A DNA stretch of 64,000 nucleotides from Mesonia sp008017825. GTDB taxonomy: Bacteria > Bacteroidota > Bacteroidia > Flavobacteriales > Flavobacteriaceae. The notes under the pieces were generated by a model, which ran no database searches, was not told where the DNA came from, and saw nothing but the letters and a program-made list of their open reading frames with translations. This document shows, piece after piece, positions 36,640-45,338 of the stretch. Each line of letters opens with the position of its first letter. Within the stretch, counting starts at the first letter, position 1. Location of the stretch: positions 18,915 to 82,914 of the forward strand of contig NZ_VRLS01000032.1 of NCBI RefSeq assembly GCF_008017825.1, given 5' to 3'. Position numbers and translations under genes: made by a program.

Positions 36640-36672
36640 AAAGCCCTATCGTAATTGATGGGGCTTTTTTAA
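36640..36672 (+). terminator. Rho-independent terminator
   Basis: AAAGCCCTATC pairs with GATGGGGCTTT (one mismatch/bulge) followed by a T-run, 25 bases after the protease stop. Confidence 0.75.
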
Positions 36673-36691
36673 TTATTCTATTTATTTAAGT

Positions 36692-38221
36692 ATGGAAACA
36701 GAAGAAAATCTTATTAAACATATACAAGAAGGCTATCAAACAAAAGCCGATTATATTTATCTAGGTGCAGCCATGAAAGAAGGAGCTCCACACTCCTCTG
36801 CTTCTGTAAAGATTCCTTTAAAAACGTTAAATAGACATGGTCTAATTGCTGGAGCTACAGGTACTGGAAAAACAAAGACGCTTCAAATCTTAGCAGAAAA
36901 CTTATCCCAAAAAGGTATTCCTGTAGTACTTATGGATATGAAAGGGGATTTAAGCGGATTAGCAAAACCCTCTCCAATAGCAGACAAATTAGCTGATAGA
37001 CATGAAAAAATAGGATTTGAATTTACTCCAAAAGCTTCTCCCGTAGAAATCTTATCACTTTCTAATCAAAATGGTGTAAAATTGAGAGCTACAGTAAGTG
37101 AATTTGGTCCTGTGTTACTGTCTCGTATTTTAGATTTAAGTCCGACTCAAACGGGAATTCTAGCAATCATATTTAAATATTGTGATGATAAACACATGCC
37201 GTTATTAGATCTAGAGGATTTAAAAAAATTAGTTCGCTATATTACTGAAGAAGGAGAAGATGATTTTGAAAAAGAATATGGAAGAGTTTCAAAGTCATCT
37301 ACAGGTGCCATCTTAAGAAAAATTGTTGCATTAGAGCAACAAGGAGGAGATCGGTTTTTTGGAGAACCTTCATTTGACGTGAAAGATTTGCTTAAAAAGA
37401 ATGATTTAGGCGAAGCATTTATAAATATTATTAGATTAAACGATATTCAAGATAAGCCTGCCCTATTTTCTACATTTATATTAAGTCTTTTAGCTGAAAT
37501 TTATTCCACTTTTCCAGAAAAAGGAGATAGTGACCAACCTGAATTGGTCATGTTTATTGATGAAGCACATCTTATTTTTAAAGAAGCCTCTGATGCGCTT
37601 TTAGATCAAATTGAAAGTATTATTAAACTTATTCGTTCTAAAGGGGTTGGTATATATTTTGTAACTCAAAATCCCACAGATATTCCAAGCGAAGTATTAA
37701 GTCAGCTCGGGCTCAAAATTCAGCATGCCTTGAGAGCTTTTACCGCAAAAGACCGAAAAGCTATTAAGTTAACAGCTCAGAATTATCCTTTATCTGATTA
37801 TTATGATACCGAAGAAATATTAACTTCTTTAGGTATAGGAGAAGCCTTGGTAACCGCGCTAGATGAAAAAGGAAGACCTACTCCCCTAGCTGCAACTATG
37901 TTACGAGCTCCTATGAGTAGAATGGATATACTTACCCCTAGTGAAATTGAAGAAGTCCTTAAAGCTTCAAAATTAATAGACAAGTATAATCAACCTGTGG
38001 ATCGCGAAAGTGCTTATGAGATGCTTACTCAGAAAATTAAAGAAGCTGAAGAAGAAACCCAAAAAGAAAAAGCTAAAGAACAACGTAAAACTGTAGAGAA
38101 AAAAACGAGTCGTTCTACGAGAAGTAATGGCAAATCTGCATCAGATCATATTTTAAAAGTATTAACTAGCGCAACATTTATTAGAGGGGTGATGAGCATT
38201 TTAAATAAAGCGTTTAAGTAA
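36692..38221 (+). CDS. HerA-like / DUF853-type ATPase (YjgR family)
   Basis: A 509-residue P-loop ATPase of the FtsK-HerA superfamily. Walker A is Gly-Ala-Thr-Gly-Thr-Gly-Lys-Thr-Lys-Thr near residue 53; Walker B is Leu-Val-Met-Phe-Ile-Asp-Glu-Ala-His near 285; a Thr-Gln-Asn-Pro-Thr-Asp-Ile-Pro sensor segment follows at about 325. The last 60 residues are a charged Lys/Glu-rich coil then a short hydrophobic end. The cellular role of the family is unknown. It overlaps the pseudouridine synthase gene by one base (TAATG). Confidence 0.88.
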   Translation: METEENLIKHIQEGYQTKADYIYLGAAMKEGAPHSSASVKIPLKTLNRHGLIAGATGTGKTKTLQILAENLSQKGIPVVLMDMKGDLSGLAKPSPIADKLADRHEKIGFEFTPKASPVEILSLSNQNGVKLRATVSEFGPVLLSRILDLSPTQTGILAIIFKYCDDKHMPLLDLEDLKKLVRYITEEGEDDFEKEYGRVSKSSTGAILRKIVALEQQGGDRFFGEPSFDVKDLLKKNDLGEAFINIIRLNDIQDKPALFSTFILSLLAEIYSTFPEKGDSDQPELVMFIDEAHLIFKEASDALLDQIESIIKLIRSKGVGIYFVTQNPTDIPSEVLSQLGLKIQHALRAFTAKDRKAIKLTAQNYPLSDYYDTEEILTSLGIGEALVTALDEKGRPTPLAATMLRAPMSRMDILTPSEIEEVLKASKLIDKYNQPVDRESAYEMLTQKIKEAEEETQKEKAKEQRKTVEKKTSRSTRSNGKSASDHILKVLTSATFIRGVMSILNKAFK

Positions 38222-38805
38222 TGCACAAACATTTTAAAATTTATAAACCTTACGGATATTTAAGTCAGTTTGTAAACCAGCATAAAAGAAGAAAAAACAA
38301 AAAGATGTTAGGGAAATTGTATGATTTCCCAAAAGAAACCATGTCTGTTGGCCGATTAGATGAAGATTCAGAAGGTTTACTTATTTTAACTACGGATGGA
38401 AAAATGAGCTATAAAATCTTGTCCCAATCTGTAGAGAAAGAATATTATGTTCAAGTCGATGGAGAAATAACTTTAGAAGCTATAGAACAGCTTAAAAAAG
38501 GTTTAGAGATTAGTATCAACGGGAAGCCATACACCACACTTCCTTGTAATGCTTTTTTACTTGAAGAAAAACCCACATTCCCAGAAAGAGCTAAAAAAAT
38601 TAGAGATGAAAGACACGGCCCCACCAGTTGGGCTTCGATTACCTTAACGGAAGGGAAGTTTAGACAAGTGAAAAAAATGACTGCTGCAGTTGGCTTTCCC
38701 ACACTTAGACTAGTTAGAGTAAGAGTAGGTAATATAAGAGTTGACGGGTTAAATGCTGGTGAAGTAAAAGAAGTTACTCAAGAAGTTGAAGAAAAATTTT
38801 TATAA
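38221..38805 (+). CDS. rRNA pseudouridine synthase (RluE/RsuA-type)
   Basis: A 194-residue enzyme that isomerises uridine in RNA. The catalytic Asp lies in Val-Gly-Arg-Leu-Asp-Glu-Asp-Ser-Glu-Gly-Leu-Leu-Ile-Leu-Thr-Asp-like sequence near residue 42; Glu-Tyr-Tyr-Val-Gln-Val follows near 80 and Gly-Lys-Phe-Arg-Gln-Val-Lys-Lys-Met near 145. There is no N-terminal S4 domain, as in RluE (23S U2457). Target site is inferred from length and family. Its 3' end overlaps the convergent amidohydrolase gene by 6 bases. Confidence 0.9.
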   Translation: MHKHFKIYKPYGYLSQFVNQHKRRKNKKMLGKLYDFPKETMSVGRLDEDSEGLLILTTDGKMSYKILSQSVEKEYYVQVDGEITLEAIEQLKKGLEISINGKPYTTLPCNAFLLEEKPTFPERAKKIRDERHGPTSWASITLTEGKFRQVKKMTAAVGFPTLRLVRVRVGNIRVDGLNAGEVKEVTQEVEEKFL

Positions 38806-39474
38806 TTTTTGAATCATTGACTTTAGCCTTTTTTGAATTGGTAATGGGAATTCATTATTAATCAATAAACCCTGATTAATTTCAATCTCAATCCCACTAT
38901 AATTTTCGGGAAATTGTTTTCTTAAATAGGTGGTAAAACCATCTGATGTTCCCAAATAAGGGTAATTTCTTCTTATTTTCAAGTTTGTATGATTCTTCAA
39001 TTGATCTATCATTTTTTTCACCCAGTATAATTCAGAAGTTCTTTTAGGGTCGTATAAAAACCCTAGATCAGCATTACGTTTTTGTCCGTTTAATATAGGG
39101 GTAAAAGAATGCAGAGAGATATGTAAAACTTCCTCTCCTTTGCTTACGAAATTATGTATTTGTTGTTCTATCTCATTACGATATGGCAAATAATACTTTT
39201 CAATAATTTTTTGCTTAGCGGAAACTGTCAATGGTTTCGTAATTTCTGAAAATAAATTTGGGTGGTGCAATGATCTATTTTTTTCAATGAGCAAACGAGA
39301 AATAGAAGACGATTTATAATAATCAGCTTCTAGTTTCACGAACTCAAACACTTCTAAAATTCCTAAATCCCAACCTTGATGAGCATCTAAAAGTGTTTTT
39401 TTTTGTTCAAATAATGAAGAGTAAGCAAGAGGAATTTTGTTTCCTCCATGCTCACATGTAATTACAAGTTTCAA
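38800..39474 (-). CDS. N-formylglutamate amidohydrolase-like protein (third gene of RimK/GCS2 triad)
   Basis: A 224-residue protein of the N-formylglutamate amidohydrolase (NFGase/HutG-type) family: Thr-Cys-Glu-His-Gly-Gly-Asn at residues 6-12, Asp-Ala-His-Gln-Gly-Trp-Asp near 32, His-Ile-Ser-Leu-His-Ser-Phe near 118 and Glu-Ile-Asn-Gln-Gly near 202 provide the probable metal ligands. It starts with TTG, not ATG; the TTG overlaps the TGA stop of the upstream ligase gene in the sequence TTGA, and no ATG is available before the conserved motif. In this context it more likely hydrolyses an amide made by the two upstream ligases than formylglutamate of histidine breakdown. Confidence 0.82.
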   Translation of the reverse strand: MKLVITCEHGGNKIPLAYSSLFEQKKTLLDAHQGWDLGILEVFEFVKLEADYYKSSSISRLLIEKNRSLHHPNLFSEITKPLTVSAKQKIIEKYYLPYRNEIEQQIHNFVSKGEEVLHISLHSFTPILNGQKRNADLGFLYDPKRTSELYWVKKMIDQLKNHTNLKIRRNYPYLGTSDGFTTYLRKQFPENYSGIEIEINQGLLINNEFPLPIQKRLKSMIQKL

Positions 39475-40694
39475 GGTTGAAACAATTGATTTTTAGCTAA
39501 ACAACCTGCTAATTGTTGATAGATTTCTAACACATTACTTTCAGAGTTATCTTTCGAAAAAACTTTTAAAATACGTTGTGATAACGAACCTTCACTTAAT
39601 ATAATTTGGATAGATCCCTTTGCTTCCTTAGAAAGTTGAAAAGAAACATTCTGAAAAATATAACTCCACAATTGCTTTACGGAAATCTCTTGTCTTTCGA
39701 ATATGAAAAGTTCTGCAAAGATTTCTGGCAAGATCACTTCATCTCCCTTCTTAATAACTTGATCAAATATTTTCAATAAATCATTTTCGTGCCACGACTT
39801 TAATTCTTCTAAATTTAAATTTTTAATCATCCACTTTAGCGTTTCTATAATTAATTCCGCGACAGCGAGATCTGCTTTAGGGCATTCTTGTAGATCGATA
39901 ACTCGAATTTCAATAGCATTTCTATCAAATCGAGCTATAGCTCCTCTAGAGTTTAAAAATAAATGATCTAAAATTTTATTCTTATCATAAGGAGTAATCG
40001 CTTTTTGAATAGGTTGAAATATTTTTTGATGATATGTTTCTTTAGAAAAAACCTGTTCTGGAATCACTTTCCCTGTCATTACAGGAATTTTCTGTTGATT
40101 GTTTTTATAGTACTCTAAACGTGTATCTAAAACACCGGTAGTTTTTCCTTCTAAAATAGGAGAACTTGCTGTTAATGCAGGAATAATAGGCAATAATATA
40201 CGTATAGCGGCGTGAAGTTGTTCAAATTCTTCATCGTTGTAAAATGGTAGGTTAATATGCATGCTTTGCACGTTGGACCAACCGTGACCCTTACAGTCAA
40301 AAATTCGATTATACAACTCATACACTTCACTATAGCTATGTTTCCATAATACAGTTTCCGTCAACGGATTCATAAAAGGGTGCGAAGCTGTTGGTAATAA
40401 TTGTAATCCTTTCTTCTTTAGTATGGTGTTGATCTCTTGAATGTTTTTATAAAAATCCTGAGATAGTTTTTTAATATCTGCAGCAGGTCCATTTGTTTTT
40501 ATTTCCACCACGTGAGCTACCAACTCATTGCTCCAACTTATAGCACCATTATCAATATCTGAAGTTATACTTCCGCTTTTAAGCGTAAATAGTTCATCTA
40601 CATTCGGGGATATTTTTAAACTCTCTTGTTGAACAAGCATATACTCTAATTCTATCCCCACCACTTCGAACAAATGATACTTTTTACTTTTCAT
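39471..40694 (-). CDS. GCS2-type glutamate-cysteine ligase-like carboxylate-amine ligase
   Basis: A 407-residue ligase of the glutamine-synthetase-fold GCS2 superfamily. Gly-Ile-Glu-Leu-Glu-Tyr-Met-Leu near residue 13 is the conserved first metal-binding strand; Gly-Ala-Ile-Ser-Trp-Ser-Asn-Glu-Leu near 50, His-Ile-Asn-Leu-Pro-Phe near 150 and Ala-Ile-Glu-Ile-Arg-Val-Ile-Asp near 265 complete the active-site strands. It probably joins a carboxylate to an amine using ATP. True glutathione synthesis is doubtful because the neighbours are a RimK-like ligase and an amidohydrolase, not GshB. Overlaps the RimK-like gene by 11 bases and the amidohydrolase by 4. Confidence 0.82.
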   Translation of the reverse strand: MKSKKYHLFEVVGIELEYMLVQQESLKISPNVDELFTLKSGSITSDIDNGAISWSNELVAHVVEIKTNGPAADIKKLSQDFYKNIQEINTILKKKGLQLLPTASHPFMNPLTETVLWKHSYSEVYELYNRIFDCKGHGWSNVQSMHINLPFYNDEEFEQLHAAIRILLPIIPALTASSPILEGKTTGVLDTRLEYYKNNQQKIPVMTGKVIPEQVFSKETYHQKIFQPIQKAITPYDKNKILDHLFLNSRGAIARFDRNAIEIRVIDLQECPKADLAVAELIIETLKWMIKNLNLEELKSWHENDLLKIFDQVIKKGDEVILPEIFAELFIFERQEISVKQLWSYIFQNVSFQLSKEAKGSIQIILSEGSLSQRILKVFSKDNSESNVLEIYQQLAGCLAKNQLFQP

Positions 40695-42135
40695 TTAAAC
40701 GTTTAATTAATGCTTCTAGGATTTTGATGTAAATTTCGTCTCCGTAATAGGCATCCTCTACTCCTGCATCTATATTAGGATTATCATTAATTTCAATAAC
40801 TAAAGCTTGACCATTTATCTCTTTAATATCAATTCCAAAAAGTCCTTTCCCCATAATTTTAGTTGCTTTTATCGCAGCTTCTAAAATAGATTTAGGCACT
40901 TTCTCTATGGGTAAACAATCGGCATTACCGTCTTGATCGTCTTTATCTTTAGCATCCCAATTATAAATTTGCCAATGTCCTTTTGCCATATAATAACGAC
41001 AAGCATAAAATGGAACTCCATCTAGCATACCTATACGCCAATCATAATCTGACGGACAAAATTCTTGCGCGATAATAAGTTCTGAAGTTTTGAGCATATC
41101 TTTTACTAGGCTATGATACTCCTCTACTGTTGTAGCTTTCTTTACTCCAAAAGAAAAAGTAGAATCTGGAGATTTTAACACACAAGGCAATGGGATATAA
41201 TCTAATACAGCTTGAATATTTTCTTGATGAACAATTTTAGTTTTTGGTGCAGCAATACCTGCAATTTCTAGAGCTTCGGCCATGAATACTTTATTGCAGC
41301 ATTTTAAGATAGCATCGGGTTCATCTACGATTGCTATATTTTCTTGCTGTGCTTTTCTTGCAAAAGCATAAGCTTCATTCATTACCTCGGTACTTTGTCT
41401 TATCAATAAAGCATCAAACGAAGAAAGTCTAGATAGATCTTTAGGGGTAACAACCTCTACATAAAAATGCATTTTTTCGGCAATCTCGATAAATTTCTTG
41501 ATCGCTTTCGCATTACTTGGCGGAGCTATATCTCCCTCTTTTACCAAAATAGCCAAATCGTACATCGCTTTTGAAGGGCGTGCGGTATCATATCTTTTTT
41601 TAGAAAAATATTGCTGAGCAAACAATTTTAAACTTTCTTGATGATCGTCAGGAATATCTGACCCACCAATAGCTTTTATTTGCTGAATATGCCACTTATG
41701 AGTATAATTAAATTTTACTCTTAAAAAAGGTATCTGAAAATGGCGATGGATCATCGCACTTAAATCCTTATATTTTTGAGCTACATTTTGACCAAAATAA
41801 ATACTCAATACAAACTCTCTAGACTTTATGTTCTTTAAGCTTTGCTGAATAAGATCATCAAACTCTTCTGATACAATCTTAACCAGTTTTAAAGCCCGTA
41901 AGTCTACTAGGTGTTTCACTGTAGGTAATGGAGAGTGACCTCTTGCCTCTGCCAACAGGGAAACATAATAGCCTTTAGATTGATAAGAAAAGTTCTTACA
42001 TAAATTAAAAACCCTTGCATTTTTTAAAGATGCATAAGAAGGATTAGTAAGGTAATCTTTAGCAGAAATTATTTTAGCATTTTCTTCTAAAAAATGCCAA
42101 GATTTAGGTTGATCTACAACTATAAATTTATTCAT
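40684..42135 (-). CDS. RimK-like ATP-grasp ligase with N-terminal RLAN-type domain
   Basis: A 483-residue protein, first gene of the triad. The C-terminal 280 residues are an ATP-grasp ligase: Cys-Val-Leu-Lys-Ser-Pro-Asp near 313 (ATP lysine), Gln-Glu-Phe-Cys-Pro-Ser-Asp-Tyr-Asp-Trp-Arg-Ile-Gly near 352 and the Mg-binding Val-Ile-Glu-Ile-Asn-Asp-Asn-Pro-Asn near 450, as in RimK-type glutamate ligases. The N-terminal 200 residues match the position and length of the RLAN (RimK-like ATP-grasp N-terminal) domain. It forms an isopeptide or peptide bond on an unknown acceptor. Preceded by an imperfect promoter element only. Confidence 0.85.
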   Translation of the reverse strand: MNKFIVVDQPKSWHFLEENAKIISAKDYLTNPSYASLKNARVFNLCKNFSYQSKGYYVSLLAEARGHSPLPTVKHLVDLRALKLVKIVSEEFDDLIQQSLKNIKSREFVLSIYFGQNVAQKYKDLSAMIHRHFQIPFLRVKFNYTHKWHIQQIKAIGGSDIPDDHQESLKLFAQQYFSKKRYDTARPSKAMYDLAILVKEGDIAPPSNAKAIKKFIEIAEKMHFYVEVVTPKDLSRLSSFDALLIRQSTEVMNEAYAFARKAQQENIAIVDEPDAILKCCNKVFMAEALEIAGIAAPKTKIVHQENIQAVLDYIPLPCVLKSPDSTFSFGVKKATTVEEYHSLVKDMLKTSELIIAQEFCPSDYDWRIGMLDGVPFYACRYYMAKGHWQIYNWDAKDKDDQDGNADCLPIEKVPKSILEAAIKATKIMGKGLFGIDIKEINGQALVIEINDNPNIDAGVEDAYYGDEIYIKILEALIKRLNEK

Positions 42136-42202
42136 TTGAATTTTATAAAGCCGAGCTAATGTAAATTAAAATTCAATTGAAAAAATAAAAATTTTTCATA
42201 AA

Positions 42203-42237
42203 AAAAACCTTACTTTTTAAAAAGTAAGGTTTTAATA
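42203..42237 (-). terminator. Terminator of the endonuclease gene side / intergenic hairpin
   Basis: AAACCTTACTTTTT and AAAAAGTAAGGTTT form a long perfect stem between the endonuclease I stop (42255) and the RimK-like start. Given strand and position it terminates the endonuclease gene. Confidence 0.75.
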
Positions 42238-42254
42238 TTCAGTAGCATAAAAGC

Positions 42255-44213
42255 TTATTTCACTATAAGCTTTTTAGTGAATTTATGATGATCTTTATCA
42301 ACTTGAAGTAAGTAAACTCCCGTAGATAAATTAAGTTGAATCTCTTCCGCATGAGTAGCTTCAAAAGTGTTTAGTTTTTGACCTGTAACATTATAAACAG
42401 ATAATGTGAAATTTCCATTTATTCCATTCACGAAAATACTTCCGCTTGACGGATTTGGATAAACACTGATTTCATTTTCACTTAAAGAATCAACATTTAA
42501 AGGATTATTCCACGTATTTCCTACTTGGTTTCCCCAAATGTATTCTACTAAATCTGGGTAGTCTATAAACGGATTTCTATTCTTTTGCCATTCGTATACG
42601 ACATTATTTCTATTCATTTCAAAATCATCTGGGGGATCGTTTCTATGCCAAGTCAACAAGGTAGCTAGATCTCCTAATTCGCCAGGACCATTCTCTGGAA
42701 AACCATTTACTATCGCTAAATTATTATAACGAATCGCCATATATAATACACTTCTAGCTACATCACCTTTAAAGCTACCCTGAGTGTTTTGCGGACCTGT
42801 ATATTCCCCGTAATGTTGGTTGTTTCGAGAACTGTTTTCAGGTCCGTCTACGGCTCTTAAAGCGTGAGCGTCTGAGTTCCCGTGACGAAGGGAATCTGCA
42901 TTGGTGTTCCAAAAGATATTCTTCCCATCGGCGATATCATCATCTTCGATACTAGCAAAACCTCCTCTAGATCTTGGATAGGTATGTTCTCTATTCCAAG
43001 TTCCAAAATTATTTGAAGTGGTTTGAAAATCTAATTTTGGTCTAGAAATCTCTAAGTATACCAACCATACTTCATTACTATTTGCTGGATTTTGGTCTGC
43101 TTTTTTTAAAATATCAATTACATCTGCATAGGTTTGCGCTCTAACCACGCCTTCTTCTGCTATAATACCTTGTAAAGCATCTGTTAAATTAGTACCTGAT
43201 AAACCATCTATAGGCGTATAATAACCTGCTGGTTTGGTATTGGCAACAGTTCCAAAAGTAGGATTTATAGGTGTTCCCCAAGGAGAAACTACAAAATCAT
43301 TATCTACAATACGCAATTCTATTTGGTCATTTAAAGCAATAAAATCACTAGGTAAATTTGTTAATTGAATAACAGCAACTTCATCTCCTTCATCGCTAGT
43401 ATCATCTATCAATTGAATATTCGTTGTTACGGAATTATTTCCGCTAAGGATCGTCAATGTAGTAGAGCCTGTAAAATCTGAATTATCAAAACCAGCATTA
43501 TTTAAGCTAAAGCTAAAGGTTTCATCTTGTGATACTGCATTTTCTGTGGTGAAAGTAATATCAAAATTATTTCCCTCATCATACTGAGTTGCGGTGGTAG
43601 AAATTGTAAGTCCGTTTAAAACAATACCGCTACCATCATTTAACTGTCTTGGCGTTGGCGTAGTCACAGTATAGGTAACGCCGTCATTATTTAACTGAAT
43701 AGATTCAAAATCTTTATTATTATTTTCATCTTCATCGATTTGGACTGTTTCGCCTAATAGTGCCATTAAACTAGTAGCATCGGCGTCACTTGTACCGTAA
43801 ACTAAAGCATCAATTAAATTGGTTTGTGTCGCTAGAGTTCCTTCAGGAAATGCCGAGGGACTATCCTGATAAATTGCTACTCCATCAGCACCGTTTTGAA
43901 TTAAATTCGGAGAAATAATATACTGCGGAACTGGAGAAACTTGACTACTTCCTATAAGTAGAAGTCCGTTCACATCTGTAGTATAACCCGACAAATCGAA
44001 GGTTAAGTAGCTAGAATTTCCTCCAGAGGTGGAAGCATTAAAGAATACAAGTATATATCCGTTAAGGTTAAAATTAGGAGTGTTAGATTTTATTTCGACA
44101 AATTCTAGATTATCAACGCTATCGCTATCTGAATCTAATTCATTAATAACCAACTGTGAATAAGTCGTTAATGAGGTTAGAAATAAAAAAAAGAGGGTAA
44201 AAATAGATTTCAT
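42255..44213 (-). CDS. Secreted endonuclease I family protein with lamin-tail and T9SS sorting domains
   Basis: A 652-residue secreted nuclease; the ATG at 44213 begins the signal peptide (cleavage near Thr-Tyr-Ser-Gln), and the longer frame starts at a TTG within a TATCTTTG promoter element. Order: lamin-tail-like domain about 18-150 (Leu-Val-Ile-Asn-Glu-Leu-Asp-Ser), Calx-beta-like domain about 205-300, endonuclease I domain about 315-560 with the catalytic His in Trp-Asn-Arg-Glu-His-Thr-Tyr-Pro-Arg-Ser, and a type A T9SS sorting domain at the end (Val-Tyr-Pro-Asn-Pro-Ser-Ser-Gly; terminal Lys-Lys-Leu-Ile-Val-Lys). It probably degrades extracellular nucleic acid for phosphate or nucleosides. 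Confidence 0.92.
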   Translation of the reverse strand: MKSIFTLFFLFLTSLTTYSQLVINELDSDSDSVDNLEFVEIKSNTPNFNLNGYILVFFNASTSGGNSSYLTFDLSGYTTDVNGLLLIGSSQVSPVPQYIISPNLIQNGADGVAIYQDSPSAFPEGTLATQTNLIDALVYGTSDADATSLMALLGETVQIDEDENNNKDFESIQLNNDGVTYTVTTPTPRQLNDGSGIVLNGLTISTTATQYDEGNNFDITFTTENAVSQDETFSFSLNNAGFDNSDFTGSTTLTILSGNNSVTTNIQLIDDTSDEGDEVAVIQLTNLPSDFIALNDQIELRIVDNDFVVSPWGTPINPTFGTVANTKPAGYYTPIDGLSGTNLTDALQGIIAEEGVVRAQTYADVIDILKKADQNPANSNEVWLVYLEISRPKLDFQTTSNNFGTWNREHTYPRSRGGFASIEDDDIADGKNIFWNTNADSLRHGNSDAHALRAVDGPENSSRNNQHYGEYTGPQNTQGSFKGDVARSVLYMAIRYNNLAIVNGFPENGPGELGDLATLLTWHRNDPPDDFEMNRNNVVYEWQKNRNPFIDYPDLVEYIWGNQVGNTWNNPLNVDSLSENEISVYPNPSSGSIFVNGINGNFTLSVYNVTGQKLNTFEATHAEEIQLNLSTGVYLLQVDKDHHKFTKKLIVK

Positions 44214-44228
44214 ATGTATGATTTTTCG

Positions 44229-44236
44229 CAAAGATA
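44229..44236 (-). promoter_or_regulatory. TAnnTTTG -7 promoter element for the endonuclease gene
   Basis: Reverse-strand TATCTTTG 15 bases before the chosen ATG; perfect -7 consensus and overlap with the rejected TTG start. Confidence 0.5.
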
Positions 44237-44276
44237 CTATGACCAAATAAGACTAAAGTAACTTAAATGTTAATAA

Positions 44277-45242
44277 TTAAAATTGGTAGGCGATACTTAT
44301 AGCACCATAACTATGCGTTCTTATAGAGTCTATTTCACCGCTATTAATATAATAAATAGCAGAAAAATCTAAATCCCTATAATGAATAAAACCTCCTAAA
44401 CTAGCATGAAAAGTAGTGTGATCTATATCTTCTAAAATATAATCATTCTTGTTAGATCCAAACATATTACCTTGTAAAGTGGCATCGTAAGCTTTTAGTT
44501 TGAATCCTCCTGTCAACTTTATAAAATACTCTACTTCATCATTAGTATTAAATAATGAGTTTTGAAATGCTGTAGATTTTTGAATTTCTAAAAACCTACC
44601 AAAACGTATTCCTAGTTGAGGGTTCACAAAAGTTCTTACGTTTCCTAAAGAAGCATTTCCTTCTAAAAAACCGTTAAAACTATTATTTGTAAAAATAGAG
44701 CGTGTATAGTTCGCTTTTAAATTTACTCCTAGCTGATTGGGTACTTGCTTGTCCCAACCTTCTAGCACTACATCTCCAGAAACTTGTGAATGAAACCAAT
44801 CTTGTAACTCGTGTGCTTGAGAAATTTCACCTAAAACACCAATTTCTGTTTTAAATGTTATTATACTTTTATCGAACGTATAGGTAGTTCCTAATGTAGC
44901 ATATGACCAACCCGCAAAAGGTCTAATCCCAGTAGTTTCACCTGTATTAAAATTATAATTTGGAGTATAAGCTTCTAATTTTAAATTAATAAAATGAAGA
45001 AAGTCCTTTTTATCTGAAAAAATACGCGTAAATAAGTTTTCCTTGTTTGGAATAAATCTATAATCTGCTGAAACGCCAAAGGAGTATGATCTATCTTTAT
45101 TAGTAAATACCGCAAGGAAATCGTTATCTGTAGAAGCTACAATCTGGTGCCGGTTATTGTTTTGAGAAGGTAAGCTGTCGTCTTGAGCAGTCATTTGAAG
45201 ACTCAATCCTAAAAATAAAGCAATAATGTATATGTTATTCAT
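44277..45242 (-). CDS. LpxR-like outer-membrane lipid A deacylase-family protein
   Basis: A 321-residue outer-membrane barrel; the ATG at 45242 begins a signal peptide (Leu-Gln-Met-Thr-Ala-Gln), and the frame's first TTG at 45317 lies in a promoter element. Family features: Ser-Thr-Asp-Asn-Asp-Phe followed by Asn-Lys-Asp-Arg-Ser-Tyr-Ser-Phe-Gly near the mature N-terminus, Arg-Pro-Phe-Ala-Gly-Trp-Ser-Tyr, a Gly-Val-Leu-Gly-Glu segment with His-Glu-Leu-Gln-Asp-Trp-Phe-His, and Gly-Trp-Asp-Lys-Gln-Val-Pro-Asn. LpxR removes the 3'-acyloxyacyl chain of lipid A. The Asn-Asp and His catalytic positions look retained but activity is inferred. No gene next to it on its strand. Confidence 0.72.
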   Translation of the reverse strand: MNNIYIIALFLGLSLQMTAQDDSLPSQNNNRHQIVASTDNDFLAVFTNKDRSYSFGVSADYRFIPNKENLFTRIFSDKKDFLHFINLKLEAYTPNYNFNTGETTGIRPFAGWSYATLGTTYTFDKSIITFKTEIGVLGEISQAHELQDWFHSQVSGDVVLEGWDKQVPNQLGVNLKANYTRSIFTNNSFNGFLEGNASLGNVRTFVNPQLGIRFGRFLEIQKSTAFQNSLFNTNDEVEYFIKLTGGFKLKAYDATLQGNMFGSNKNDYILEDIDHTTFHASLGGFIHYRDLDFSAIYYINSGEIDSIRTHSYGAISIAYQF

Positions 45243-45314
45243 AAGTGGAAATCGAAAAGTATAATTTATAGATTTAATTTTCTGTGATTGAGTGCGAATC
45301 TTTGTAAATTGCCG

Positions 45315-45322
45315 CAAAGATA
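45315..45322 (-). promoter_or_regulatory. TAnnTTTG -7 promoter element for the LpxR-like gene
   Basis: Reverse-strand TATCTTTG. It lies 73 bases before the chosen ATG, implying a leader of about 65 bases, and 17 bases from the divergent oxidoreductase start, so the two promoters crowd each other. Confidence 0.4.
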
Positions 45323-45338
45323 AACAAACCTTAAGTTA

